Assembly: GCF_005222205.1 (NCBI RefSeq)
Contig: NZ_CP032345.1
Coordinates: 747,001 to 811,000 of the forward strand
Direction: 5' to 3'
From: Azospirillum brasilense
GTDB taxonomy: Bacteria > Pseudomonadota > Alphaproteobacteria > Azospirillales > Azospirillaceae
DNA: 64,000 nt
Below are positions 39,896-46,922 of this stretch, in pieces. The notes under the pieces were generated by a model. That model was not told the origin of the DNA. It did not search any database and saw nothing but the letters and a program-made list of their open reading frames with translations. The translations under genes were made by a program, and so were the position numbers. How positions within the stretch are numbered: position 1 is the first letter of the stretch; each line of letters starts with the position of its first letter.

Positions 39896-40747
39896 ATGAC
39901 CCGTTCGAAGAAGCCATCCGCGCCCCACGGCCAGCCCCCTGCCCCGGCCAAGAGTCACTCCCCGTCCCACCGCGAGTCGCGCGGCGACCGCCCCTCCGGG
40001 CGCGGCGCGCAGGGCGTCCTGCTCTACGGCCTGCACCCGGTGTCGGCCGCGTGGCTGAACCCGGAGCGGCGCATCCACCGCCTGATCGCGACCGAGGCGG
40101 GCCGCGCCGCGCTGGAGCCGGTGCTGGCCCAGGCCAAGGCCCGTGGGCTGCAGCGGCCGAGCCTGATGCCGGCCGACCGCAACGACCTGGACCGCATGTT
40201 GCCGCCGGGTGCCGTGCATCAGGGCGTGGCGGTCGACGTCGCCCCGCTGGAGGAGGTCGGGATCGAGGACGTCTGCGCCGAGGCCGATTCGGACCCGTCG
40301 GCGCTCATCGTCGTCCTCGACCAGGTGACCGACCCGCACAATGTCGGCGCGGTGCTGCGCTCCGCCTCGGCCTTCGGGGCCAAGGCGGTGGTGGTGACGG
40401 CGCGCAACGCGCCGGAGACCACCGGCGTCCTCGCCAAGAGCGCCTCGGGTGCGCTGGAGTCGGTGCCGCTGGTGCGCGTGACCAACCTCGCCCGCGCGCT
40501 GGCCGACCTCCAGCAGGCCGGCTTCTGGACCGTCGGTCTCGCCGAGTCGGGGAAGGGCACGCTCGCCCAATGCAACCTGACCGGCCGCACCGCTCTGGTG
40601 CTGGGGGCGGAGGGCGCCGGACTGCGCCGCCTGACCATGGAGCGCTGCGACGTCATCGCCCGCCTGCCGACTCAGGGGCCGGTCGGCAGCCTGAACGTGT
40701 CCAACGCCGCCGCCGTTGCCCTCTACGAGGTCGCCCGGCTGCGCTGA
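39896..40747 (+). CDS. rlmB: 23S rRNA (guanosine-2'-O-) methyltransferase RlmB
   Basis: A 283-residue SPOUT (trefoil-knot) methyltransferase. After a basic, proline-rich N-terminal 40 residues comes the substrate-binding domain (GVLLYGLHPVSAAW), then motif 1 DPHNVGAVLRSASAFGAKAVV, motif 2 LGAEGAGLRRLT and motif 3 VGSLNVSNAAAVALYE. RlmB methylates G2251 in the P loop of 23S rRNA. Its position beside the tRNA-tuf unit is common in alphaproteobacteria. Confidence 0.92.
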   Translation: MTRSKKPSAPHGQPPAPAKSHSPSHRESRGDRPSGRGAQGVLLYGLHPVSAAWLNPERRIHRLIATEAGRAALEPVLAQAKARGLQRPSLMPADRNDLDRMLPPGAVHQGVAVDVAPLEEVGIEDVCAEADSDPSALIVVLDQVTDPHNVGAVLRSASAFGAKAVVVTARNAPETTGVLAKSASGALESVPLVRVTNLARALADLQQAGFWTVGLAESGKGTLAQCNLTGRTALVLGAEGAGLRRLTMERCDVIARLPTQGPVGSLNVSNAAAVALYEVARLR

Positions 40748-40838
40748 GGCGTCGCCGTTCGCGCCGCTCAGGTGAGGCTTGCCGCGGACCGCGCGGGACG
40801 CTAGTGTAAGCGCCCGCCGCGGTCTGGCCGGGCGGCGC

Positions 40839-40914
40839 GCCGGTTTAGCTCAGTTGGTAGAGCAGCGGTTTTGTAAACCGAAGGTCGCGGGTTCGAGCCC
40901 TGCAACCGGCACCA
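40839..40914 (+). tRNA. tRNA-Thr (UGU)
   Basis: A 76-base tRNA with encoded CCA (40912-40914). Acceptor GCCGGTT/AACCGGC, D-arm GCTCAGTTGGTAGAGC, anticodon loop TTTGTAA giving UGU. A weak promoter is possible upstream: TTGCCG (40779-40784), spacer 17, TAGTGT (40802-40807). Confidence 0.97.
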
Positions 40915-40950
40915 CCTCCCCCCCCGGCAGACCGACGCCCGGCCCCGCCC

Positions 40951-41409
40951 ATGACGCACGCTCTCCACGGCGGCTCCCTCATCCCGACCGGCTCCGGCGT
41001 CATCGACGCCGAGCATGGCGCCATTCTCGATCTGCTTTCGGCGATGACCGCGGGGGGTCCGTTCGGGCTGGCGGAGTTGACCGCGCTGCGTCACGCGGTG
41101 GCCGGGCATTTCGCCACGGAAACGGCGGAGATGGCCGTCCTGGCCACCGATCGTCGTGAGCGGCACGAGCAGGCCCACCGCAGCTACTTTGCCAGCATCG
41201 ACGCACTGATCGCGACCGCCGAGCGCGGCGGTCCGCTGAACGACGATGACGCGAATCGGTTGATGCTTTGGTTCATCGTCCATTCCAACACCGCCGACAC
41301 CGAGCTGGTGGAGGCCGCCCGGCGCGCCAACGACGAGCCGCCCATGATCTCCATGGACGACTGGCTCGACAGCCTGGACGAAGCGGACCGGGACGCCCTG
41401 CGTTCCTGA
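40951..41409 (+). CDS. Hemerythrin-like domain protein
   Basis: A 152-residue protein with the spaced metal ligands of a hemerythrin four-helix bundle: IDAEHGAILDLL (first His), HFATETAEM (HxxxE), HEQAHRSYF (HxxxH) and HSNTADTEL (HxxxxD). Bacterial hemerythrins bind O2 at a di-iron site and serve in oxygen storage, sensing or aerotaxis. Here the domain stands alone with a short acidic C-terminal tail. The set of ligands looks complete. It starts 36 bases after tRNA-Thr. Confidence 0.82.
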   Translation: MTHALHGGSLIPTGSGVIDAEHGAILDLLSAMTAGGPFGLAELTALRHAVAGHFATETAEMAVLATDRRERHEQAHRSYFASIDALIATAERGGPLNDDDANRLMLWFIVHSNTADTELVEAARRANDEPPMISMDDWLDSLDEADRDALRS

Positions 41410-41504
41410 AACGGCCGCCTCGCCCCATTCGGGGGGAACCGCAGCCGGGAGCGTCGGTTGGGAGGAGGGACGATCCCGTCCCGCAACCGATCCAGGTTTC
41501 CCCC

Positions 41505-41777
41505 ATGGAAAAGCCCGATACCCCCAACGCCGGGGCGCAGCGCCTGCGCGACGCCATCGACAAGGGGCTGACCGGCGATAAGATACCCGCCTCCGACCCC
41601 GCTGCGGCCCCGCTGGGCACCGATGACGAGGCCGCCGGCACCCGACCGCCTCCCGCCGCCAGCGATCATGATCACGCCCCTCCCGAGGCCCGCGCGCCCT
41701 CGGGCCACTCCAAGGGCGCCGACGCCTTCCGCAAAGGCGATCTTCCCTACGGCGAGGGCACCCGCGACGATGGATGA
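41505..41777 (+). CDS. Small hypothetical protein, hydrophilic
   Basis: A 90-residue acidic, Pro/Ala/Asp-rich protein with no hydrophobic segment. Visible features are AQRLRDAIDKGLTGDKIPASDPAAAPLGTDDEAAG and a C-terminal GADAFRKGDLPYGEG. It resembles the disordered stress or seed-type proteins common in soil alphaproteobacteria, but I do not recognise a family. The ribosome-binding site is weak (CCAGG). It is bounded by the minus-strand terminator at 41810. Confidence 0.6.
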   Translation: MEKPDTPNAGAQRLRDAIDKGLTGDKIPASDPAAAPLGTDDEAAGTRPPPAASDHDHAPPEARAPSGHSKGADAFRKGDLPYGEGTRDDG

Positions 41778-41803
41778 CCGCCGCGGCGGGTCGGACGTCC
41801 GCG

Positions 41804-41840
41804 CAAAAAATGTCCCTCTTCCGGGTGGGAAGAGGGACAT
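41804..41840 (-). terminator. Terminator after the polysaccharide export gene
   Basis: An 11-bp perfect stem (41810-41820 with 41830-41840) followed on the minus strand by TTTTT. It lies 100 bases past the stop of the Wza-like gene. Confidence 0.85.
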
Positions 41841-41940
41841 CGTCATGGCGTCGAATGCTGGCGGGGCGACCGCCCCAGTTTTCCGAAACAAATGGGCCGT
41901 TTGATGGACCGTCCGGCGAGTGTTCGGAACCGGTCGCCGA

Positions 41941-42513
41941 TCAGAAATAGCGCTCCGGCACGCGCAGCACGTCGTCGGGCATCACCGGGGTGGTGATCGG
42001 GGCGCGGCGCAGTTCCTTCTTGGGATCGGCCCCGCGCGTGATCAGGACGTAGTCCTCCTTGGCGCGGTAGGTGTAGCCGCCGGCCATCGCCACCGCGGAC
42101 AGGGCGGTCATGCCGTTGACATACTGGTACTGGCCGGGGTTGCGGACCTCGCCCAGGATGAAGAAGGGCCGGTGGTTCAGCACCTCGACGCTGACCTTGG
42201 CGTCGCGGACATAGCCCTGCGACAGGCGCTTGGCGATGTCGGTCTCCAACTCGCGCGGGGTATGGCCGCGGGCCGTCACCTCGCCGATCAGCGGCATGGC
42301 GACCTTGCCCGAACCGTCGACGCGGAACTCGCCGGAGAGCTGCTCCTCGCCAAAGACGATGACGCGCAGCGCGTCGCCGGCCCCCAGGCGGTAGTCCGTC
42401 ATCTGGGCGACGCCCGGCGGTTCGAGAGGGGCATCCTGGCCACCGGCGCAGCCGACCATCGCGGCGGCGACCACGGTCATTCCGAGCGCGCGGAACACGT
42501 TACGTCGATTCAT
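41941..42513 (-). CDS. Polysaccharide export lipoprotein (Wza/BexD type)
   Basis: A 190-residue lipoprotein. The signal peptide has a twin-Arg-like start and lipobox VGC (Cys22). The poly_export domain follows (YRLGAGDALRVIVFGEEQLSGEFRVDGSGKVAMPLIG), then an SLBB-type domain (FFILGEVRNPGQYQYVNGMTALSAVAMAGGYTYRA). It ends near residue 190, so it lacks the long extra SLBB and the transmembrane helix of E. coli Wza. It should form or gate the outer-membrane exit for an exopolysaccharide. The beta-barrel gene just upstream (42746) is on the same strand and likely its partner. Confidence 0.88.
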   Translation of the reverse strand: MNRRNVFRALGMTVVAAAMVGCAGGQDAPLEPPGVAQMTDYRLGAGDALRVIVFGEEQLSGEFRVDGSGKVAMPLIGEVTARGHTPRELETDIAKRLSQGYVRDAKVSVEVLNHRPFFILGEVRNPGQYQYVNGMTALSAVAMAGGYTYRAKEDYVLITRGADPKKELRRAPITTPVMPDDVLRVPERYF

Positions 42514-42692
42514 CCCTTACCCTTCCATGGCTCGTGAGGACATCGGGTCCAGCCGCCCGCGGATGGAGCGGCCGAACCCTGAGCGGTCACGGAGGGAGAC
42601 TAGCAACTCGCACGCGCTTGGGAAAAAGTGGAGAGGAAGTAACGCCAACGGAGGAAAAGGATTCGCGTCACCGTATAGGCGGAAATGCAAAA

Positions 42693-42720
42693 GGGGCGCC
42701 CATCGGAAGATGAGCGCCCC
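42693..42720 (-). terminator. Terminator of the beta-barrel gene
   Basis: GGGGCGC-CATC pairs with GATG-GCGCCCC around GGAA, followed on the minus strand by TTTTGC. It sits 25 bases past the stop at 42746 and separates it from the export lipoprotein gene. Confidence 0.8.
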
Positions 42721-42745
42721 TCTGTGCATGCTTCAGACGAACTGA

Positions 42746-44050
42746 TTACATCTGAGCGCCAACGCGCAGATAGACCAGGTTGTCGGAATAATCGAAGCCA
42801 CTGAGGTTCGAGTTACGCTTTTCGTAAGTATAACCGCCATTCACGAAGACATAGCGGCTGAGCTGGTAGCTGGCACCGGCCCCCAGCGTGTAGACGTCGT
42901 CGGTGCGGTCCACACCGTTGAAGTCGTCCTGGCGCCACTGGACGCGGGCGTTCAGCAGCAGGGTGCGCAGAAGCTCGTGATCCACGCCGACGGCGGCGAC
43001 GGTGCGGTTGTAGCTCGACGCGATCTGGCTGCCGCGGGCGTAGGTCGATTCGCGGACCTGACGGCTGAGCGAGCCGGTGACCGAGGTGAGCTGGGTCACC
43101 GACCAGTTCAGGCGGCCGCCCACGGCCAGACCGCCGAAATCCTTCAGCGTCGGGTCGTCGTACGTCCGGCTCAGATAGCCGGCATAGATCTCGCCGTTGA
43201 TGAGGCCGGTGAGGTCGGTGGACAGGCCGCCGACGACCTCGTAGCCGTCCGAGTCGCGGTTGACGCCGCCGAAATCCGGAGTCAGCCGGTAGCGGGTCCA
43301 GTTGTAGGAGCCCTGGACGAAGGCCTCGTAACCCTGGATGAACTCGTAGCCGGCGCGGGCGGTGCCCGTGTAGCTCCAGCGGTCGCGATCCTCCTGCGAC
43401 TCCGTCCGCCCGCTGGTCAGTTCGGCGTCCTGGTAGGAGGTGTACTGGGCCCCGCCGGTCAGGCGGACGCGCAGGCGGTTGAAGCGCTGGTTGAACGAAG
43501 CCTCGCCGCCGTGGGTGAAGTAGTTCACCGGCTCCGCGAAGCGCGGCACCACGGTGCCGGTGCCAAGCGACACGTCGAAGTTCGGGTCGGACCGTCCCTC
43601 GTGGTCGCGGCGGCTGAACAGCAGGCCGCTGACCGAGCTGTCACGGGTGATGTCGTAGCGGCCGTCCACCTGCGCCCGGTAATCGGCGTAGTTCTCCGAC
43701 GAGTAGTCGAAGAAGCGGCCGATGTTGCCGGAGGCCGAGAAGTTCAGGGCGTGGTTGTTGAAATCCGAACGCACGTCGACGCGCGGCTGGGTGACCCAGA
43801 TGAAGTCGTCGCGGGTGTCGTTCTCGGTCGCGAAGACGTTGCTTTCATAGGTCAGGCCGGTCTCGATGCGCGGCAGGATACGGAACGATCCGGCGCGGAT
43901 GCCGAGCTGTTCGACCTCCGGACGGCGGCGCTCCAGCACGGTTTCACCGGGCTGCAGTTCCTGGGCGCCCACCGGCGTGGCCGCGGGCAGCGCCGTCAGC
44001 ACGGTGGGCGCGAGCGCGAGGGCGAGGAAGGACAGGGAGCTGGGCTTCAT
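42746..44050 (-). CDS. Outer-membrane beta-barrel protein
   Basis: A 434-residue protein with a Sec signal peptide (hydrophobic SFLALALAPTVLTALPAATPVGAQ). A long series of alternating amphipathic strands rich in aromatic residues, Gly, Asp and Arg follows, typical of the beta-barrel porin 2 family associated with capsule or exopolysaccharide loci. Repeated strand phrases include FSASGNIGRFFDY, YRAQVDGRYDI and ARAGYEFIQGYEAFVQGSYNWTRYRL. It ends YLRVGAQM rather than with the usual terminal aromatic residue. Genomic partner: the Wza-like lipoprotein downstream. Confidence 0.8.
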   Translation of the reverse strand: MKPSSLSFLALALAPTVLTALPAATPVGAQELQPGETVLERRRPEVEQLGIRAGSFRILPRIETGLTYESNVFATENDTRDDFIWVTQPRVDVRSDFNNHALNFSASGNIGRFFDYSSENYADYRAQVDGRYDITRDSSVSGLLFSRRDHEGRSDPNFDVSLGTGTVVPRFAEPVNYFTHGGEASFNQRFNRLRVRLTGGAQYTSYQDAELTSGRTESQEDRDRWSYTGTARAGYEFIQGYEAFVQGSYNWTRYRLTPDFGGVNRDSDGYEVVGGLSTDLTGLINGEIYAGYLSRTYDDPTLKDFGGLAVGGRLNWSVTQLTSVTGSLSRQVRESTYARGSQIASSYNRTVAAVGVDHELLRTLLLNARVQWRQDDFNGVDRTDDVYTLGAGASYQLSRYVFVNGGYTYEKRNSNLSGFDYSDNLVYLRVGAQM

Positions 44051-44405
44051 GGGTCACCGCGCAAGGCTGAAATCAGTGGCTCGTATCGGGCGGCCGAATG
44101 GCCTCGGAATGTGCATTCGCCGCTCCGGCAGAAGCGGACAGTCGCTGCAAAGACAACTCATGGCGTGATGTCCGTGCAACAGTGAAGCCGTTCAACCGTG
44201 GTTTTTGCCCGCCCCTGTGTTGTTGGCGCAACAAGACTTGCGTCAGACGGGCGCTCTATTGCCATACGCCCGCATCATTAGAGCTAAGGTCATACGACCA
44301 CGAAGGACGCGCACGCGCCGGCCTGGGAACCAGCCATCGGCGGCGTCCGTTCATGCAAAGGCGGTCCGGAGCCGCGCCAACCCGAACCATGAGGACGCGC
44401 CGAGC
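44051..44405. other. Gene-free divergent region with an inverted repeat
   Basis: 355 bases between the beta-barrel gene and a small plus-strand gene. I see no gene. TTGTTG-GCG-CAACAA (44220-44234) is a perfect 6-bp inverted repeat and could be an operator for either direction. TTGCCA at about 44260 is a possible -35 for the plus strand. Confidence 0.4.
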
Positions 44406-44582
44406 ATGACCAAGCCCCTGACCACTCCCCCGCCGCCCAAATCGCCGCGCCACCCGGGTGACGATGTCGTGATGCCGCCCTACACACCGGGGAGTGTTCC
44501 GCCGCCCGATGGCGACCTGCCGAAGTCCGACCGCGAAAGGACTCCGCCACCGAACACTTACCCGCCGAAGCAAAACCCATAA
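44406..44582 (+). CDS. Small proline-rich hypothetical protein
   Basis: A 58-residue protein made of Pro, Lys, Asp and Thr runs (TKPLTTPPPPKSPRHPGDD, then PYTPGSVPPPDGDLPKSDR). It has no hydrophobic core and must be disordered if made. The start is ATG 44406 with AGGA twelve bases upstream. Composition resembles other short Pro-rich unknowns in this genus. It may not be a real gene. Confidence 0.4.
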   Translation: MTKPLTTPPPPKSPRHPGDDVVMPPYTPGSVPPPDGDLPKSDRERTPPPNTYPPKQNP

Positions 44583-44917
44583 TCGAAATACGGACAACCC
44601 TCTGGTACGACCAAAACACACCCGCATATGCAGATTGCGGCCTAGTCCCCCAGCAAGATTCTTGAAACCCGCGACTCATCTTCGTTCGCGAGTGCTTTTC
44701 AATGCAAATAGTGACGGGGTCTAGACTGTGGCTCTATGCCGCAGCAGCGAGCGTTGCCTATTGCGACTTCCACCCCTAGGCTTCAAAGCGAAGCCTGCTG
44801 CATTTGGCGCAATCCCGGGAACACTCCCCGGGCTCGGTGCCGAACCTGTCGCACGGTGTTCCGCCGACACCCGCCGCAACCGGAAACGGTCCGGCTCCGC
44901 AACGCTCGTGTGCGCCC
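44583..44917 (+). other. Upstream region of the MarR regulator
   Basis: 335 bases without a supported gene, relatively AT-rich in the first half. AGGCTTC-AAAGC-GAAGCCT (44778-44796) is a perfect 7-bp inverted repeat with a 5-base spacer, and CCCGGG-AACACTC-CCCGGG (44814-44832) follows. Either could be an autoregulatory operator for the MarR gene at 44918. Confidence 0.4.
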
Positions 44918-45358
44918 ATGGATCAGATCGCCCATCCTCCGACCGACGATTACCTGCTGACCGGGCAGGCGCACTACCGCCTTCGCCGGGCCCATCAGCG
45001 CGCGTCCTCCATCTTCATGGACATGATCGGCGACTCCCAGCTCACCCCCACCCAATGGGGCGCCCTGGTCACGCTGCGGACCGAGGGGTCGCTGTCGCAG
45101 AACCAGCTCGGCCGGCTGACCTTCATGGACCCGGCGACCACCCAGGGGGTGATCCTGCGCCTTGTCGAGCGCAAGCTGGTGGAGCGCCAGCCGGACCCGC
45201 AGGACCGGCGGCGCACCAGCGTCAGCCTGACCCGCGCCGGCCAGTCGCTGGTCAGCACCCTGCTGGAGAACGCCACCCGGGCGCATCACCGCACCCTGGA
45301 CCCGCTGACCCCGGAGGAGCAGGCGACCTTCCTCCTGCTTCTCTCCCGCCTGATGTGA
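44918..45358 (+). CDS. MarR-family transcriptional regulator
   Basis: A 146-residue winged-helix regulator. The core LTPTQWGALVTLRTEGSLSQNQLGRLTFMDPATTQGVILRLVERKLVER forms the DNA-binding part, and QDRRRTSVSLTRAG the wing. Such dimers usually repress neighbouring genes and let go on binding a small aromatic or other ligand. It reads toward an amino-acid/amide-type ABC importer 150 bases on; a perfect inverted repeat in that gap (45435-45455) is a likely operator. ATG 44918 (MDQIAHPP) lacks a clear ribosome-binding site; an upstream non-ATG start is possible. Confidence 0.87.
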   Translation: MDQIAHPPTDDYLLTGQAHYRLRRAHQRASSIFMDMIGDSQLTPTQWGALVTLRTEGSLSQNQLGRLTFMDPATTQGVILRLVERKLVERQPDPQDRRRTSVSLTRAGQSLVSTLLENATRAHHRTLDPLTPEEQATFLLLLSRLM

Positions 45359-45434
45359 GGCCGGCGGCATCGGCCCGCGGAAAACCCGGTTGGTGCGGCG
45401 CAACGGAACGGTGACTTTTGCGGTGGGTTTGCTA

Positions 45435-45455
45435 TGAACGCAGACACTGCGTTCA
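45435..45455. promoter_or_regulatory. Candidate MarR operator ahead of the ABC importer
   Basis: TGAACGCA-GACAC-TGCGTTCA, a perfect 8-bp inverted repeat with 5-base spacer, 56 bases before the substrate-binding protein start. Size and symmetry fit a MarR dimer site. Confidence 0.5.
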
Positions 45456-45510
45456 CGCTGCCGTTCCATGCGTTCGGGCAGCCGCCAACCGCGCCGGGAT
45501 ACCGCCGACC

Positions 45511-46752
45511 ATGAACCGCCGCCATCTCCTGCTTGCGCCGGGCGCTGCCGCCCTCGCCACCGCCCTTTGGATCGCCGCGCCGTCGGTGTCCCACGCCCAA
45601 TCCGCCCCGGCCCCATCGGACGGACGGCCGATTCGCGTCGGCGAGATCAACAGCTACACCGGCCTGCCGGCCTTCACCATCCCCTACCGCCAGGGCTGGC
45701 AGCTCGCGGTGGAGGAGGTGAACGCGGCCGGCGGCCTGCTCGGCGGGCGCAAGCTGGAGGTCGTCTCCCGCGACGACGCCGGCAAGCCGGACGACGCCGT
45801 GCGCGTCGCGCAGGAGCTGCTGTCGAACGAGAAGGTCGAGCTGCTGGCCGGCACCTACTTCTCCCACGTCGGGCTGGCCGTGGCGGACTTCGCCGCGCGC
45901 AACAAGGTGCCCTTCGTGGCGGCGGAGCCGCTGACCGACGCCATCACCTGGACCAAGGGCAACCGCTACACCTTCCGCCTGCGCCCCAGCACCTACATGC
46001 AGGCGGCCATGCTGGTGGAGGAGGCGGCGAAGCTGCCCGCCAAGCGCTGGGCCACCGTCGCTCCCAACTACGAATACGGCCAATCGGCGGTGCAGTGGTT
46101 CCGCCAGCTCCTGTCGGAGAAGCGTCCGGACGTCGAGTTCGTCGCCGAGCAGTGGCCGGCCCAGGGCAAGCTGGAGGCCGGGCCGACCGTGCAGGCGCTG
46201 GCCGCGGCCAAGCCCGACGCCATCTTCAACGTCACCTTCGGCGCCGATCTCGCCAAGTTCGTGCGCGAGGGCGAGGGCCGCGGCCTGTTCCGCAACCGCA
46301 CCGTCGTCAGCCTGTTGACCGGCGAGCCGGAATATCTCGACCCGATGAAGGACGAGGCGCCGGAGGGCTGGATCGTCACCGGCTACCCGCAGGAGCAGAT
46401 CGACACGCCCGAGCACAAGGCCTTCCGCGAGGCCTATGCGAAGCGCTTCAACGAGCCGCCGCGCCAGGGCTCGGTCGTCGGCTACGCCACCTTCAAGGCC
46501 ATCGCCGCCGCCGTGGAGAAGGCCGGCTCCACCGATGCGGAGAAGGTGGTGGACGCGCTGTCCGGCTTGGCCCTGTCCAGCCCCTTCGGCCCGATCACCT
46601 TCCGCGCGCTCGACCATCAGGCGACGATGGGCGCCTATGTCGGCAAGACCACGGTGAAGGGCGGCCAGGGCGCGATGACCGGCTGGCGCTACGCCGACGG
46701 CGCGGACTATCTGCCGTCCGACGAGGCCGTTCGCAAGATGCGCCCGGAGTAA
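45511..46752 (+). CDS. HAAT-type ABC transporter substrate-binding protein
   Basis: A 413-residue periplasmic binding protein of the leucine/amide (Peripla_BP_6) class. The signal peptide starts MNRRHLLLAPGAAAL and ends near SVSHAQS; the paired Arg hints at but does not prove Tat export. The core shows IRVGEINSYTGLPAFTIPYRQGWQLAVEEVNAAGGLLGGRKLEVV and the second lobe RWATVAPNYEYGQSAVQWFR. The ligand is unknown: branched-chain amino acids, amides, urea or aromatic acids are all bound by this family. It is the first gene of a four-gene importer operon. Confidence 0.9.
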   Translation: MNRRHLLLAPGAAALATALWIAAPSVSHAQSAPAPSDGRPIRVGEINSYTGLPAFTIPYRQGWQLAVEEVNAAGGLLGGRKLEVVSRDDAGKPDDAVRVAQELLSNEKVELLAGTYFSHVGLAVADFAARNKVPFVAAEPLTDAITWTKGNRYTFRLRPSTYMQAAMLVEEAAKLPAKRWATVAPNYEYGQSAVQWFRQLLSEKRPDVEFVAEQWPAQGKLEAGPTVQALAAAKPDAIFNVTFGADLAKFVREGEGRGLFRNRTVVSLLTGEPEYLDPMKDEAPEGWIVTGYPQEQIDTPEHKAFREAYAKRFNEPPRQGSVVGYATFKAIAAAVEKAGSTDAEKVVDALSGLALSSPFGPITFRALDHQATMGAYVGKTTVKGGQGAMTGWRYADGADYLPSDEAVRKMRPE

Positions 46753-46772
46753 GGGGCTGAGGAGGGCCGCGT

Positions 46773-46888
46773 TTGCCCCCACCCTTCCCGCGGCGGTGCC
46801 GCGGGCCCCTTCCCTCCCCCGCCTTCGGCAAGGGAGGGAGTTTTTATCCCCTCCCCTGCGTAGCGGGGGAGGGTCAGGGAGGGGGCAA
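46773..46888. repeat. MITE-like palindromic intergenic element
   Basis: 116 bases bounded by TTGCCCCC and GGGGGCAA (8-bp inverted ends). Inside lie two further nested stems of pyrimidine-rich/purine-rich type (CCCTCCC/GGGAGGG and CCTCCCC/GGGGGAGG). It occupies the only gap in the importer operon. It looks like one of the dispersed GC-rich palindromic repeats of alphaproteobacteria. Confidence 0.6.
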
Positions 46889-46922
46889 CCGGTCGCCCCC
46901 CGCAGACTGCCGAAAAGAGCCG

